A DNA stretch of 64,000 bases from JBCCCJ01 sp039029315 (GTDB lineage: Bacteria > Bacteroidota > Bacteroidia > J057). The notes under the pieces are model-generated. The model saw only the letters and a program-made list of their open reading frames with translations. It searched no databases and was not told the origin of the DNA. The translations under genes and the position numbers were made by a program. The stretch lies in the NCBI GenBank assembly GCA_039029315.1, contig JBCCGK010000021.1, positions 61,863-125,862 on the forward strand, in the 5' to 3' direction. This document shows, one piece after another, positions 53,485 through 62,331 of this stretch; the first letter of the stretch is position 1, and every line of letters starts with the position of its first letter.

Positions 53485-53593
53485 AAGGGATTATTTTTTC
53501 GGATTTTCTTGATAATTAGCCCTTTTCAAAAAGCTTTACTAACTTTCCGCGTATATACAAAAAAGGTACCATATCGTACGACTGTCTATTCTT

Positions 53594-55402
53594 ATGATCG
53601 AATCCATTCAAACACTTAGAACAGAAGGCAACCTTGAAGAAGCACTTGCTCTAGCTACCGAATACCTACAAAACAATCCAGATGACGAAGATGGCAAACG
53701 TGAAATGGCATGGATTCAATACGGGTATGTAAAAAAAGCCGCAAAAGCTGGAGAATTAGAAGCATTCCACAATCACCTTGACGTTATTCTCGCGCAAAAA
53801 CTTGAAGGCGAGGGAGTGATGGGAAACTCTCTTGCATGGCAAGTTCATCGTGTATCCAAGGCGCTGTTAGCAGAAAGACCTTTCCAATTTGAGGAGGTGG
53901 TGAAACTGCTAGAAAAAGTAAAGTACTTTACCTTTGACATTGAGCAGGACATCATGGCCTATGTGATGATGCTTCGGCTTGCTTTGAAGGTGAAGGATTA
54001 TTTTAGGAACCTGAAAGATTTCATCCAATGGTGGGATCTGAGCAATTTGCCCGAAACAGAGTACGAATCCTTCATGACCAAACAAGGTCGAAGAATGATG
54101 TCTCTGGCAGAAAGGGCTCATATTACCTATGCCGACGCATTGCTGGAATGGATGGAAAAAGAACCTGAGGCCGCTCGGTCAAGGGTAGAGGAATTCTTCA
54201 AACAATATGAGGATTTACTCGAAAAACGTCCTGACTACAATTTTGCCAGACACAATCGCGTCAACTTCCATCTCGCATTGGGACATTATGAAGAGGTCGA
54301 AAGAACCCTTCTTCCCATCATTAAGTCCAAACCATTCGAAAATCGAAACTGGTTGCTGCTTGGAAAGTTGTTCGAAGTCAAAGAACAGCCCAAGCAAGCC
54401 CTCGCCTGTTATGCAAAAATCCTCGCTGGAAGGATCAAACCAGATGTTGCTGCTGAGACCAAGTGGCGCATGGGCAGATTGCTATATAGACAGGAAAAGC
54501 TGGTGGAAGCCAAGACAGAATTACTTGAAGCCACACGAGCCTATGAATATCCACGTCTTCGTGTCCCTGATGACATGACAGAACTGATGGAACAACCCTG
54601 GTTTGAGGAAACAGAGGCCAGATACCATAACCGTGGCCTGTATAAGCACTATATGCCTCATGCGGAAGCCATTTTGTATTCAGACATTCCTGAACAATTG
54701 GCTGTCGTTACGCATGTAGATCCCAGAAAGAAACGCGCATGGTTCCGCGCCAGCCAGGAAGTATCAGGCAGTGGCACCTTCCAACAATTCCAGGCGCGCA
54801 TCGTTCCCGGAGATTTCGTAGCTCTGCGGCTGGAAGAGAGAGAAGCTCGCCACGGAGGCATGAATCAAGTGATCCTCACCAGCCGAAAATCAGAAGAAGG
54901 GCCAGAGAATGGCATCATTCGATATTTTACCGGACGCTTTACTATGCGCCCAGGTCAGAGTTTTGGTTTCGTAGATCGAGAGATCTTCGTTCCGCCGCAT
55001 CTGGTTGAAGCCAATACCTTGATCGGTGGTCAATTCCTGTCTGGAATGGCCGTCCTGGAATATGATCAAAAACGTGATCGATGGAGCTGGAAAGCCGTGA
55101 AAGTTGGAGGAGAAGGAAATGAGACTCAAGGAATTGTTGGAGATCGTGGCAGTAGCTATGATCGAGATCGAGACCGCGATAGAGGTGGATATGACAGAGA
55201 TAGGGACCGAGGGGGATATGACAGGGATCGAAGAGGAGGATATGACAGAGACCGTGACCGAGGTGGATATGACAGAGATCGAAGAGGGGGATATGACAGA
55301 GACCGCGGCAGTGATCGTGGATATGGCGGAGATCGGGACAGAGACAGAAGAGGGGGTGGATATGATCGAGATCGTGGACGAGACCGGGATTATCGTAGAT
55401 AG
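53594..55402 (+). CDS. TPR / tandem OB-like protein with Arg-Asp-Gly-Tyr-rich C-terminal tail, probable RNA-binding
   Basis: 602 residues, no signal peptide, so cytoplasmic. Residues ~1-345 are TPR-like helical repeats. Residues ~355-510 contain two beta-rich OB/cold-shock-like segments (AVVTHVDPRKKRAWFRAS..GDFVALRLEE; GIIRYFTGRFTMRPGQSFGFVDREIFVPPHLV), the second resembling the GFGFV-type RNA-binding surface. The last ~85 residues are a low-complexity tail of YDRDR/RGG repeats, similar in composition to the RGG boxes of RNA helicases and cold-induced proteins. I infer a role in RNA binding or translation. It is monocistronic, with a strong terminator 146 bp downstream. Confidence 0.8.
   Translation: MIESIQTLRTEGNLEEALALATEYLQNNPDDEDGKREMAWIQYGYVKKAAKAGELEAFHNHLDVILAQKLEGEGVMGNSLAWQVHRVSKALLAERPFQFEEVVKLLEKVKYFTFDIEQDIMAYVMMLRLALKVKDYFRNLKDFIQWWDLSNLPETEYESFMTKQGRRMMSLAERAHITYADALLEWMEKEPEAARSRVEEFFKQYEDLLEKRPDYNFARHNRVNFHLALGHYEEVERTLLPIIKSKPFENRNWLLLGKLFEVKEQPKQALACYAKILAGRIKPDVAAETKWRMGRLLYRQEKLVEAKTELLEATRAYEYPRLRVPDDMTELMEQPWFEETEARYHNRGLYKHYMPHAEAILYSDIPEQLAVVTHVDPRKKRAWFRASQEVSGSGTFQQFQARIVPGDFVALRLEEREARHGGMNQVILTSRKSEEGPENGIIRYFTGRFTMRPGQSFGFVDREIFVPPHLVEANTLIGGQFLSGMAVLEYDQKRDRWSWKAVKVGGEGNETQGIVGDRGSSYDRDRDRDRGGYDRDRDRGGYDRDRRGGYDRDRDRGGYDRDRRGGYDRDRGSDRGYGGDRDRDRRGGGYDRDRGRDRDYRR
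55139..55399 (+). repeat. Degenerate repeat encoding the RD/RGG tail
   Basis: A 261-bp stretch of short degenerate units (GATATGACAGAGATCGAAG-like) encoding the Asp/Arg/Gly/Tyr-rich tail of the TPR/OB protein. Because the units are multiples of 3 bp, a second frame also stays open through it and on to 55571, giving a Thr/Glu/Ile/Asp-rich shadow peptide. Confidence 0.8.
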
Positions 55403-55547
55403 AACCGCTCGCTTCAGATATAAGGTGTTGAGAAAGGATCAGGCTGGTAAGCTGCGAATGCAGATTCTTGCCCCCAGCAGTTCGACTGTTTCTCTTTTTT
55501 CTTCTATTACAACAAGTGCTTATCCAATACTGGATCTGAAAACGATA

Positions 55548-55589
55548 GGGGATATTATGGCAGATCCATGATATCCCCTTCTTCTTTTC
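55548..55589 (+). terminator. Strong rho-independent terminator after the TPR/OB gene
   Basis: GGGGATATTATGG (55548-55560), loop CAGAT, CCATGATATCCCC (55566-55578): 12 of 13 positions pair, followed by TTCTTCTTTTC. Confidence 0.8.
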
Positions 55590-55649
55590 TGTGAGTTTGC
55601 AGGATCAATTCTCACTGACAGTTGTTAGCAGTAAAAAATATAAATAAAC

Positions 55650-56141
55650 ATGCGATTCATTCCTTTGCTTTTTACACTTGGCCTGTATGCTATTGTTGGT
55701 TGTTCAACAAGCAGGAACTTGCAAGAACTAAATGCAAATTGTTGCAAAAGTGTTGGAAATTCTTTCGCAGAAGGGCGATCAGTTGCTCATTCAAAAAACA
55801 AGACTATTTTGACAATAGTACTAAGCAAAACTGATCAAAATTTCCTTAAAGATAGAACTTGCCTGGTATTAGGCTTAACTGAAAAAAAAGACAGGACCTA
55901 TTTAAATATTATTGAAAGAGATTTTGTAATTGTAAAACTAAGTCCTCTCCAATTTAGGAATGAAATAGATGATTCTATGTTTGACTACAAATTTGCAAAG
56001 GAATTTGTGGATGATGCATTAGAATCAGAAGAGTCATTTGCTTTCATTTCTAACCCACAAAATCCAATTGTTTATGGACCAACAAGTTTGAATGAAAAAG
56101 AACAGCTAAAAGATTTGATTTGGGTTAAGTTTGGCCCATGA
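55650..56141 (+). CDS. Small AT-rich hypothetical lipoprotein
   Basis: 163 residues with a lipoprotein signal (AIVGCSTS, Cys near 18). No family recognised. The mature part is a compact alpha/beta domain with phrases such as ILTIVLSKTDQNFLKDRTC and a C-terminal LKDLIWVKFGP. The DNA is visibly more AT-rich, with many AAA/TTT/ATT codons, than the neighbouring genes, which hints at recent acquisition or low expression. It stands alone between a terminator and a convergent SH3-domain lipoprotein gene. Confidence 0.7.
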   Translation: MRFIPLLFTLGLYAIVGCSTSRNLQELNANCCKSVGNSFAEGRSVAHSKNKTILTIVLSKTDQNFLKDRTCLVLGLTEKKDRTYLNIIERDFVIVKLSPLQFRNEIDDSMFDYKFAKEFVDDALESEESFAFISNPQNPIVYGPTSLNEKEQLKDLIWVKFGP

Positions 56142-56289
56142 ATAAAATACTGTCAACAAAACCTAACCCCCATACTCCGCTGACGCTTCGTACGAGAGTT
56201 TAGTAAGTCGGTTAGCCTCACAGTGCATGCTGAAGCATTTTCTTGTTGATATAGATGTCCCTGAATGGGATGATCCAACCCAATCCAGC

Positions 56290-57249
56290 TTATTCTAATC
56301 TTTTGGAAGTGAAAAATCCATACACCCATCCTTCCTGCCCATCGGTTTCAATTTTGTACCAATAATCATTCATCTCACGAATCGGAACCCGCTCTCCTCG
56401 TTCCAGAATGTTGCAGATGGTTCCATTTCCCACCTGGAATACGACATTGTCAGCTTCATTATCTGGTTCACTCCTTACATTCAGATTTTCGGCAGTGATG
56501 TACAATTGGTTAGCAGGCAACTCAGGAATGGCCTGGATTTCTGCTAATTGTGCATCGACAACACTCATCAAGGGAGAAGCAGCAAAAGTCCCATTGGAGG
56601 CAATCATATTCAGGGTCTCTTCCCGTTTTTTAGGATCTGATTCGGATTTCGCTCGCGACAGCAAAATGGCAACAGTTACATCTACTTCGTCCACACTATA
56701 GGAACCTTCAGTAACCCTAGCCCATCCGGCTTTCTTTTTTTCCCGACCAAATACTTCAACCCATCCTTCCCGATCGCTCACTTTCACAGCAAAAATATCT
56801 CCCTGCTCGAAAGTCTTCCCGGTAATGGTGGTGAGTTCCGGGCGTTTGTAAATTTCCATTGTTTTTAGTGCAGCAGCACGCTCAGCCTGTTCGGCGAACA
56901 AATAGGCATTTGACCATCCTTTTTTTCCATCGGATAGTTCTATTTCCAGATAGGTTCGATCTTCTTTTTCAAGCGTTTCGGAATTTCCGGTCAAGGTTAC
57001 AACCTCGCCAAATTTGATGGTTTCGAGATATTTGATGTTTTTTCCTCGGCCAGGCTTGTCTCTCAATCCAGCTTCATTCCACAGGCAAATGGCAATATTA
57101 TCAGTTGGACTGACACTGGCCTGCTCTACTGGAGTCTCTACTTGTGGATCTACGGGTTCTTCAGGAGGATCAGTCGGCTTAGGATCTGACTTACAAGCGA
57201 ATAGAGTTAGGCAAATGAGTGTGTAAAATACAGGAATAAGGTGTTTCAT
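56290..57249 (-). CDS. SH3b-domain lipoprotein
   Basis: 319 residues from ATG 57249, which gives a lipoprotein signal (LTLFAC, Cys near 19) followed by a Pro/Glu/Thr linker; a longer frame from 57324 adds an implausible N-terminus. Three SH3-like segments are seen: LWNEAGLRDKPGRG..GWSNAYLF, an intermediate KPELTTITG-like one with GWVEVFGREKKKAGW, and a C-terminal bacterial SH3b (LNVRSEPDNEADNVV..YKIETDGQEGWVYGFF). Such domains bind peptidoglycan or other cell-envelope ligands. A helical link lies between the second and third. It is downstream of, and co-directional with, the 484-residue hypothetical (78 bp). Confidence 0.85.
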   Translation of the reverse strand: MKHLIPVFYTLICLTLFACKSDPKPTDPPEEPVDPQVETPVEQASVSPTDNIAICLWNEAGLRDKPGRGKNIKYLETIKFGEVVTLTGNSETLEKEDRTYLEIELSDGKKGWSNAYLFAEQAERAAALKTMEIYKRPELTTITGKTFEQGDIFAVKVSDREGWVEVFGREKKKAGWARVTEGSYSVDEVDVTVAILLSRAKSESDPKKREETLNMIASNGTFAASPLMSVVDAQLAEIQAIPELPANQLYITAENLNVRSEPDNEADNVVFQVGNGTICNILERGERVPIREMNDYWYKIETDGQEGWVYGFFTSKRLE

Positions 57250-57327
57250 TATCTTAAAAATTGGTATGTGGTTCTGTTGGAGAAAGTTAGCACTACAATT
57301 AGGGTATACAAAGAAATTTTTCAAAAA

Positions 57328-58782
57328 TCATAGATCTCTCAGCATTTCTTCACATTTGATCTTCAACCAATCTTGTTGAGCAACAGCTGTCTGGGCAGCA
57401 ACTTTTTGGGTAAGTTGTGTTAACTGACTTCGTTTTACCATTTGATAGCCTCCCAGCATTTTTCCTTTGAAACGAGCCAGTTTTCTCACAAATCTTACCA
57501 ATCTGAGGTATAATTCCCTCTGATACATGGGGAGTAGGCGCGGTCTTTTGAGATAGGCCTCAAAGGTATCCAACAAAGAAAACAAAGCTTCCAGATCCGG
57601 AGTTTCATAGTAGATTTTGATCAGAAGGGTCTTGGCTCCCAATTGGTAAAATGTATCAGAAAATTCGGTATCTCTGAGTAATCGGAGAACTTCTCTTGGG
57701 CGTTTTTGTTCATATCGCAACATGGCCAGATTATAGGTAATGGCATGCGCACGAAACTCTGGTTTGATCAAGGATTCAACTTTCTGAAGAAATTCATCTA
57801 CCCATTCAAATTTCTGCATTTTCAGAGCGAGAGACACCATATTCTTCACATCCCAGGGAGAGAGGTGCCCTTCTTCCTGCAGGATGCCTTTGGCTAATTG
57901 CCATTGATACAAATCAAACAAAATCCCTCGATATCGGTCCAGTCCCTGATTGATATGTTGAATGCAGAAATTCATCAGATAGGCAAACAATTCTTTTTGG
58001 TTCGCATGGGAGAGCAAATCATGATGTCGGATCAGGTAGTCCTGTGTGTGGGAAAAATGTTCGTGACGGGCGGGCTCCTGAAGCAATATAAATATCCGTC
58101 TATAGGCTTCGAGTAGCTGAAAAGAGTCTGAGGTATGCCCTGTCGTAACGGCATCTACAAGTGCCAATACCCATTCCATACCGGGCAGTTGACTCTCATC
58201 CCGAAGGAGTTTTTGTCGATTCAGATGCGCACAAGCATACCGCAGTCGAGTGGTTAGGTAATAGGAGTCCAGGGAATGAATCAACGGCTGAATATGCTGG
58301 CCACTAGTTCGGCCTCCCCATCTGAATTCTGCTTGCAGGTGCTCACTTTCCAGCAAGTGTTGTTGGTGCCAGGCATAGGCTTCTGGGCGATGCTCCATTT
58401 TTTTCATCCGCTTCCATTGCTTTCTCCATGCCTTTTCCATGCCCCGATCGCCCAACTCTTGCAACAAATGGTAAGCAAGATCAAACTCATCAGCCAGAAT
58501 ATGTCGGATTGCCAGGAATTTTTCGATCAAGCGCGTCAAGTAGCTCATCACATCGCTCAGCGCCTGTTCCGAATACGCCTGCCCTTCAAAAGTATAAGCC
58601 CCCAAACTCGCTCTGGACAGTTGTTCCGATGCAAATTCCGGATGCGCATCCGCCAAGTAGTCCGCCATTCTCTTTACTCGATGATGTTTGTTAAAAAATG
58701 GCGAGTGTACAAAATCCAACAAATGATTCATCTCCCAGGCAGTAAGGAGTCGAAGGAAGGAGAAGAGTTTGGAATCTTTCAT
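57328..58782 (-). CDS. Helical hypothetical protein of a Bacteroidota-specific type
   Basis: 484 residues, almost entirely alpha-helical, no signal peptide and no named domain that I recognise. The N-terminus (FLRLLTAWEMNHLLDFVHSP-like, with FFNKHHRV) resembles the start of a group of ~500-residue hypothetical proteins that I associate with Saprospiria-like genomes. The middle has TPR-like helix pairs (AHAITYNLAMLRYEQKRP; LLRDTEFSDTFYQLGAK). A scaffold or repeat-binding role is plausible. It is divergent from the C25 protease gene across an AT-rich 177-bp gap. Confidence 0.8.
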   Translation of the reverse strand: MKDSKLFSFLRLLTAWEMNHLLDFVHSPFFNKHHRVKRMADYLADAHPEFASEQLSRASLGAYTFEGQAYSEQALSDVMSYLTRLIEKFLAIRHILADEFDLAYHLLQELGDRGMEKAWRKQWKRMKKMEHRPEAYAWHQQHLLESEHLQAEFRWGGRTSGQHIQPLIHSLDSYYLTTRLRYACAHLNRQKLLRDESQLPGMEWVLALVDAVTTGHTSDSFQLLEAYRRIFILLQEPARHEHFSHTQDYLIRHHDLLSHANQKELFAYLMNFCIQHINQGLDRYRGILFDLYQWQLAKGILQEEGHLSPWDVKNMVSLALKMQKFEWVDEFLQKVESLIKPEFRAHAITYNLAMLRYEQKRPREVLRLLRDTEFSDTFYQLGAKTLLIKIYYETPDLEALFSLLDTFEAYLKRPRLLPMYQRELYLRLVRFVRKLARFKGKMLGGYQMVKRSQLTQLTQKVAAQTAVAQQDWLKIKCEEMLRDL

Positions 58783-58959
58783 AAAATACTTTTTCCAGAA
58801 TCATTCACTATTTTTTCACAAAAACATCAATCATTATGCTTAACATTTACTTTTATTTATGTACATCATATTATTTTTCCCAAAATTATCATTTTCTTTT
58901 CTTTTTTTCAGTCTATGGCTTAGCCAATTTTGTATCATGATCAATCAGCTTTCATAATC

Positions 58960-61900
58960 ATGAGACGAATTCCATTTTTTGCCTGTCAAACGCTTCTTGT
59001 TCTTATTCTGCTCAAGGGTTTTCTATTGGGCCAAGGGTTTGACTATGGACATGATTGGTATACAAGTGATCCCAATCGAACATTCATCAAGATTCTGGTG
59101 TGGGAAGATGGCCTTTACCGACTGCATCCCTCGGATTTTTCTGCGGCAGGTCATTCCATTTCACAGGTCTCTCCCTCACACTTTCAGCTCTGGTACAGAG
59201 GAGAAGAGCAGCCGATACATGTAGCAGAGGATTTGCAAGGGGAGTTGTTATTCATTGAGTTTTTGGGAAAAAGAAATGATGGCCAGCTGGACAGTGTCTT
59301 GTACCGAAATCCTGTATATGGAATCAGAGAAGATGGTCATCAGCCCCATCCGGAAATCAGCCTTTTCAGCGATACTTCTGCCTATTTCCTGAGTTGGGAT
59401 GGCAGCAATGGAGTAAGATATCAGACCAGTCTGGACACTGCTTACTCCTCTCTCCCGAAACAGTTTGTCTATCCATATGAATCTCTGATTGCTCCACACC
59501 CGGATTCTATCGGGGTATTTTGGGTTCATGGAGGTTCTTCATATGATGCGTTCTATACCCTCAATACAGATTATGTCACTGGAGAAGGATATGCTTTTCC
59601 TTTTTTTCATCCCTTAAGCCCGTATAGCCTGGATGTTGCCACCCCTGCTGCAGCAAATTTGGGAGCTCCAAAAACCATTCGGGTCCGTCTGTTTGCCCGT
59701 AGCAATACAGCGCATTATCCCAAAGTCAGCCTGAATGGAACTGTGCTATTCGATACCAGTGTCTTAGGGAATTCAGTCTTTATCAATGACTATGTCAAGA
59801 CCACCACAGCTTCCCTGCCTGCGACCAGTAGCTTTCTATTTGAAAGTACAGCAACAGGTACTGATAACCATCATCTGAACAGGATCAGCATTCGATACAA
59901 CCGCCTTCCTACCCTTCTTGGAGAAACACATACCAGGATCAGTCAGTGGCAGCATCCACAACCAGCCTATTTTGCCCTAGAACAAAGCCTCGGCACAGAT
60001 AGTCTATGGATAATCGATCCCACACTCCAACAACGCATCAGTGGACGCATGAGCGCTGATACAGCCCATGTCATCCTGCCCGGACATGCCCAAGCCAGAG
60101 ATCTCTGGCTATTCACAGATCAAGCCATTCAAACACCTTCTGTCGTCCCACAGCACAAACTGTCCAATCTTTGCGCGCCTGATTCGGGTGCCCAATTCCT
60201 CATCATTGCCCATCGGGATTTGGCCACTTCCGCCATGGCATATGCCCAGTACAGGGATAGTAATTCGATCAATTCTTTTTCCAGCAAAGTCGTATTTACG
60301 GACCAAATCTATGATGAATTTGGCTACGGTTCTCCCACTTCCTGGGCCATCAAGCGGTTTATCAATTGTGCCATTGAGAATTGGACCAGTCCTCCTGAAT
60401 ACATCCTGATGTGGGGAAAAGGACATTATCGCATGCAAGAATATGGGGGGCCAATCGTCCCGGTCTATGGTTTTCCAGGATCAGACCTCCCCTATGTGGA
60501 ACCCTATCTCCCCCTCTCTACGACTATACTGCCTCAAGTGGCGATCGGTCGAGTCAATCTCAGTACCAATGCAGAGGGTTTGGTTTATCTCGCCAAAATG
60601 GATGAGGCAGAACACAGCCTGGGAGATTGGCAAAGAAAAGGTCTTTTTCTAGGCGGTGGAGCCACTTCTGGAGAGCAAAATGCCATTTCTACCCATCTCC
60701 AACAAGTTGCAAATGTCTTTTCCGCTGCTCCTCTACATGGCCTCCAGCGTAGCCTGAACAAGACTTCTATTTCAGACAGTCTCTGGCTCACTCCCGATTC
60801 CATCTGGATCAATATCGACAACTCAACTCTTGCAGATGATTCCATCGTATCGGCATATGTCGATTCAGGTCTTGGCTGGATTCAATTCTTTGGTCATTCC
60901 ACTGCCAACCTTCAGGAAATTCCTTTAGGTGAAGCAGTAGAATATGGCAATATGGGTCGTTATCCATTCATGATGATGATGGGCTGCTATTCCAGCAATC
61001 CAGCCGCGACTGTCAGCACTTATACAGAAAGGTGGATGTTTGAGCCTGGCAGGGGAAGTATCGGCTATCTGAGCACGACTACAGCAGCTTATTTGAATCC
61101 TCTCAGGGATTATTCAGCCATCCTCCTGCCCAATTTGGTGGAACAATTCCCTGGCACTCCGATAGGAGAGGTAGTCCGTCAGTCTGTTATGACCTATACT
61201 GATTCTCTTGCAGGAATTCAGTATCGTAATCATGCCCGATCGATGATGCTCTTTTGTGATCCAGCTTACCACTTGTTCTCCTCCCCTACCAATCCAGCCT
61301 TGACTGCTGTTTGGCCAGGAGATGCCAACAATGATGGCATCGCCAATATGGTCGATTTGCTCAATATCGGCCTGGGGTTTGGCCAAACAGGGAGCATTCG
61401 GCCGGGCAATCTCAACTGGTATGCACAGCCAACTTTCGAATGGACCCAAACATTTGAGGGCGGGACCAATTACAAACATGCAGATGCAGATGGGGATGGA
61501 TGGATTCGCGCGGCAGATACACTGGGCATTTCCCTTAATTATGGATTGACGCATAACAAAACTGAAGAGGATCACTTTACGACTGATGCACTTCCTATCT
61601 ATCTGGTCTATCCAGATAGCATCACAGAAGGAGACACCATTCAGATCGAAGTGTATGTTGGGGATGAGACCACACAGGACAGCTTATATGGCATCGCTCT
61701 ACAGCTACAATTTGATCCAGATATTGTTCAGGACAATCTTGTCTGGGTACATACAAGCCCCAATTGGCTGGGAAGTAGTGGGCAAAATCTCCTGACGATG
61801 AGCAGGTCCCATCTCCTTGATGGATGGGTAGACCTGGCTTTCACCCGAACCAATCATGTCGACACCATTGGTCATGGTAAACTGGCAGATATCTCGATTG

Positions 61901-62265
61901 TGATCACAGATGATATTGCCAAAAAGGAAAGGGCAGCCTTTCATCCACTACTTAGTTATGGCAAGGCAGTGAAGGCAAATGGGGAAAAAGTCTCCTTGAC
62001 AGGAATTAGTACGTCCCATACATCGATAGGTACCCAAGCCAATCATATTCAGGTATACCCCAATCCAGCATCAGACTGGCTTCATATTTCAGGGGCATAC
62101 ACTTCTTTGGAATCCGTCGAATTGATCGATGCTGCGGGAAGACGCGTTTATCACAGTACAGGGCCAGAACATCGTATTTTCATTTCTGATTGGCCAGCAG
62201 GTATCTATTTGATTCGCGCTGGCATACAGGATCGGTTCCTCTCTCGTAAAATAGTGATTCGGTAA
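58960..62265 (+). CDS. C25 (gingipain-type) cysteine protease with dockerin, cohesin-like and type IX sorting domains
   Basis: 1101 residues from ATG 58960 (clean Sec signal, ending FLLGQG); an upstream TTG at 58930 is rejected. Order: N-terminal beta-rich propeptide-like region; C25 catalytic domain (about 420-790) with the dyad His646 (FFGHSTANL) and Cys676 (MMMGCYSS); a dockerin-like pair of calcium loops (GDANNDGIANMVDL, DADGDGWIRAADT; about 790-865); a cohesin-like sandwich (GIALQLQFDPDIVQ); and a type IX C-terminal domain (VYPNPASDWLHIS to SRKIVIR). It resembles PorU-type and gingipain surface peptidases. The dyad indicates an active protease, but PorU itself is not proven. Confidence 0.85.
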   Translation: MRRIPFFACQTLLVLILLKGFLLGQGFDYGHDWYTSDPNRTFIKILVWEDGLYRLHPSDFSAAGHSISQVSPSHFQLWYRGEEQPIHVAEDLQGELLFIEFLGKRNDGQLDSVLYRNPVYGIREDGHQPHPEISLFSDTSAYFLSWDGSNGVRYQTSLDTAYSSLPKQFVYPYESLIAPHPDSIGVFWVHGGSSYDAFYTLNTDYVTGEGYAFPFFHPLSPYSLDVATPAAANLGAPKTIRVRLFARSNTAHYPKVSLNGTVLFDTSVLGNSVFINDYVKTTTASLPATSSFLFESTATGTDNHHLNRISIRYNRLPTLLGETHTRISQWQHPQPAYFALEQSLGTDSLWIIDPTLQQRISGRMSADTAHVILPGHAQARDLWLFTDQAIQTPSVVPQHKLSNLCAPDSGAQFLIIAHRDLATSAMAYAQYRDSNSINSFSSKVVFTDQIYDEFGYGSPTSWAIKRFINCAIENWTSPPEYILMWGKGHYRMQEYGGPIVPVYGFPGSDLPYVEPYLPLSTTILPQVAIGRVNLSTNAEGLVYLAKMDEAEHSLGDWQRKGLFLGGGATSGEQNAISTHLQQVANVFSAAPLHGLQRSLNKTSISDSLWLTPDSIWINIDNSTLADDSIVSAYVDSGLGWIQFFGHSTANLQEIPLGEAVEYGNMGRYPFMMMMGCYSSNPAATVSTYTERWMFEPGRGSIGYLSTTTAAYLNPLRDYSAILLPNLVEQFPGTPIGEVVRQSVMTYTDSLAGIQYRNHARSMMLFCDPAYHLFSSPTNPALTAVWPGDANNDGIANMVDLLNIGLGFGQTGSIRPGNLNWYAQPTFEWTQTFEGGTNYKHADADGDGWIRAADTLGISLNYGLTHNKTEEDHFTTDALPIYLVYPDSITEGDTIQIEVYVGDETTQDSLYGIALQLQFDPDIVQDNLVWVHTSPNWLGSSGQNLLTMSRSHLLDGWVDLAFTRTNHVDTIGHGKLADISIVITDDIAKKERAAFHPLLSYGKAVKANGEKVSLTGISTSHTSIGTQANHIQVYPNPASDWLHISGAYTSLESVELIDAAGRRVYHSTGPEHRIFISDWPAGIYLIRAGIQDRFLSRKIVIR

Positions 62266-62298
62266 TGCGAACCTTCGAGGGTCCCGGATATTCCGTTT

Positions 62299-62327
62299 GC
62301 AATTCCCCCTTCGAAGGCAGAAATTGC
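62299..62327 (+). promoter_or_regulatory. Hairpin immediately upstream of the dprA start
   Basis: GCAATT (62299-62304) pairs with AATTGC (62322-62327), and the palindrome CTTCGAAG lies in the loop. The structure ends 5 bp before the GTG start of dprA, so it could limit ribosome access or serve as the terminator of the protease gene; no T-run follows. Confidence 0.35.
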
Positions 62328-62331
62328 CTGT

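Noticed and set aside
56162..56215. CTAACC/GGTTAG pairing between convergent genes
   Set aside because: Only 6 bp with a loop of about 40 nt; could be chance.
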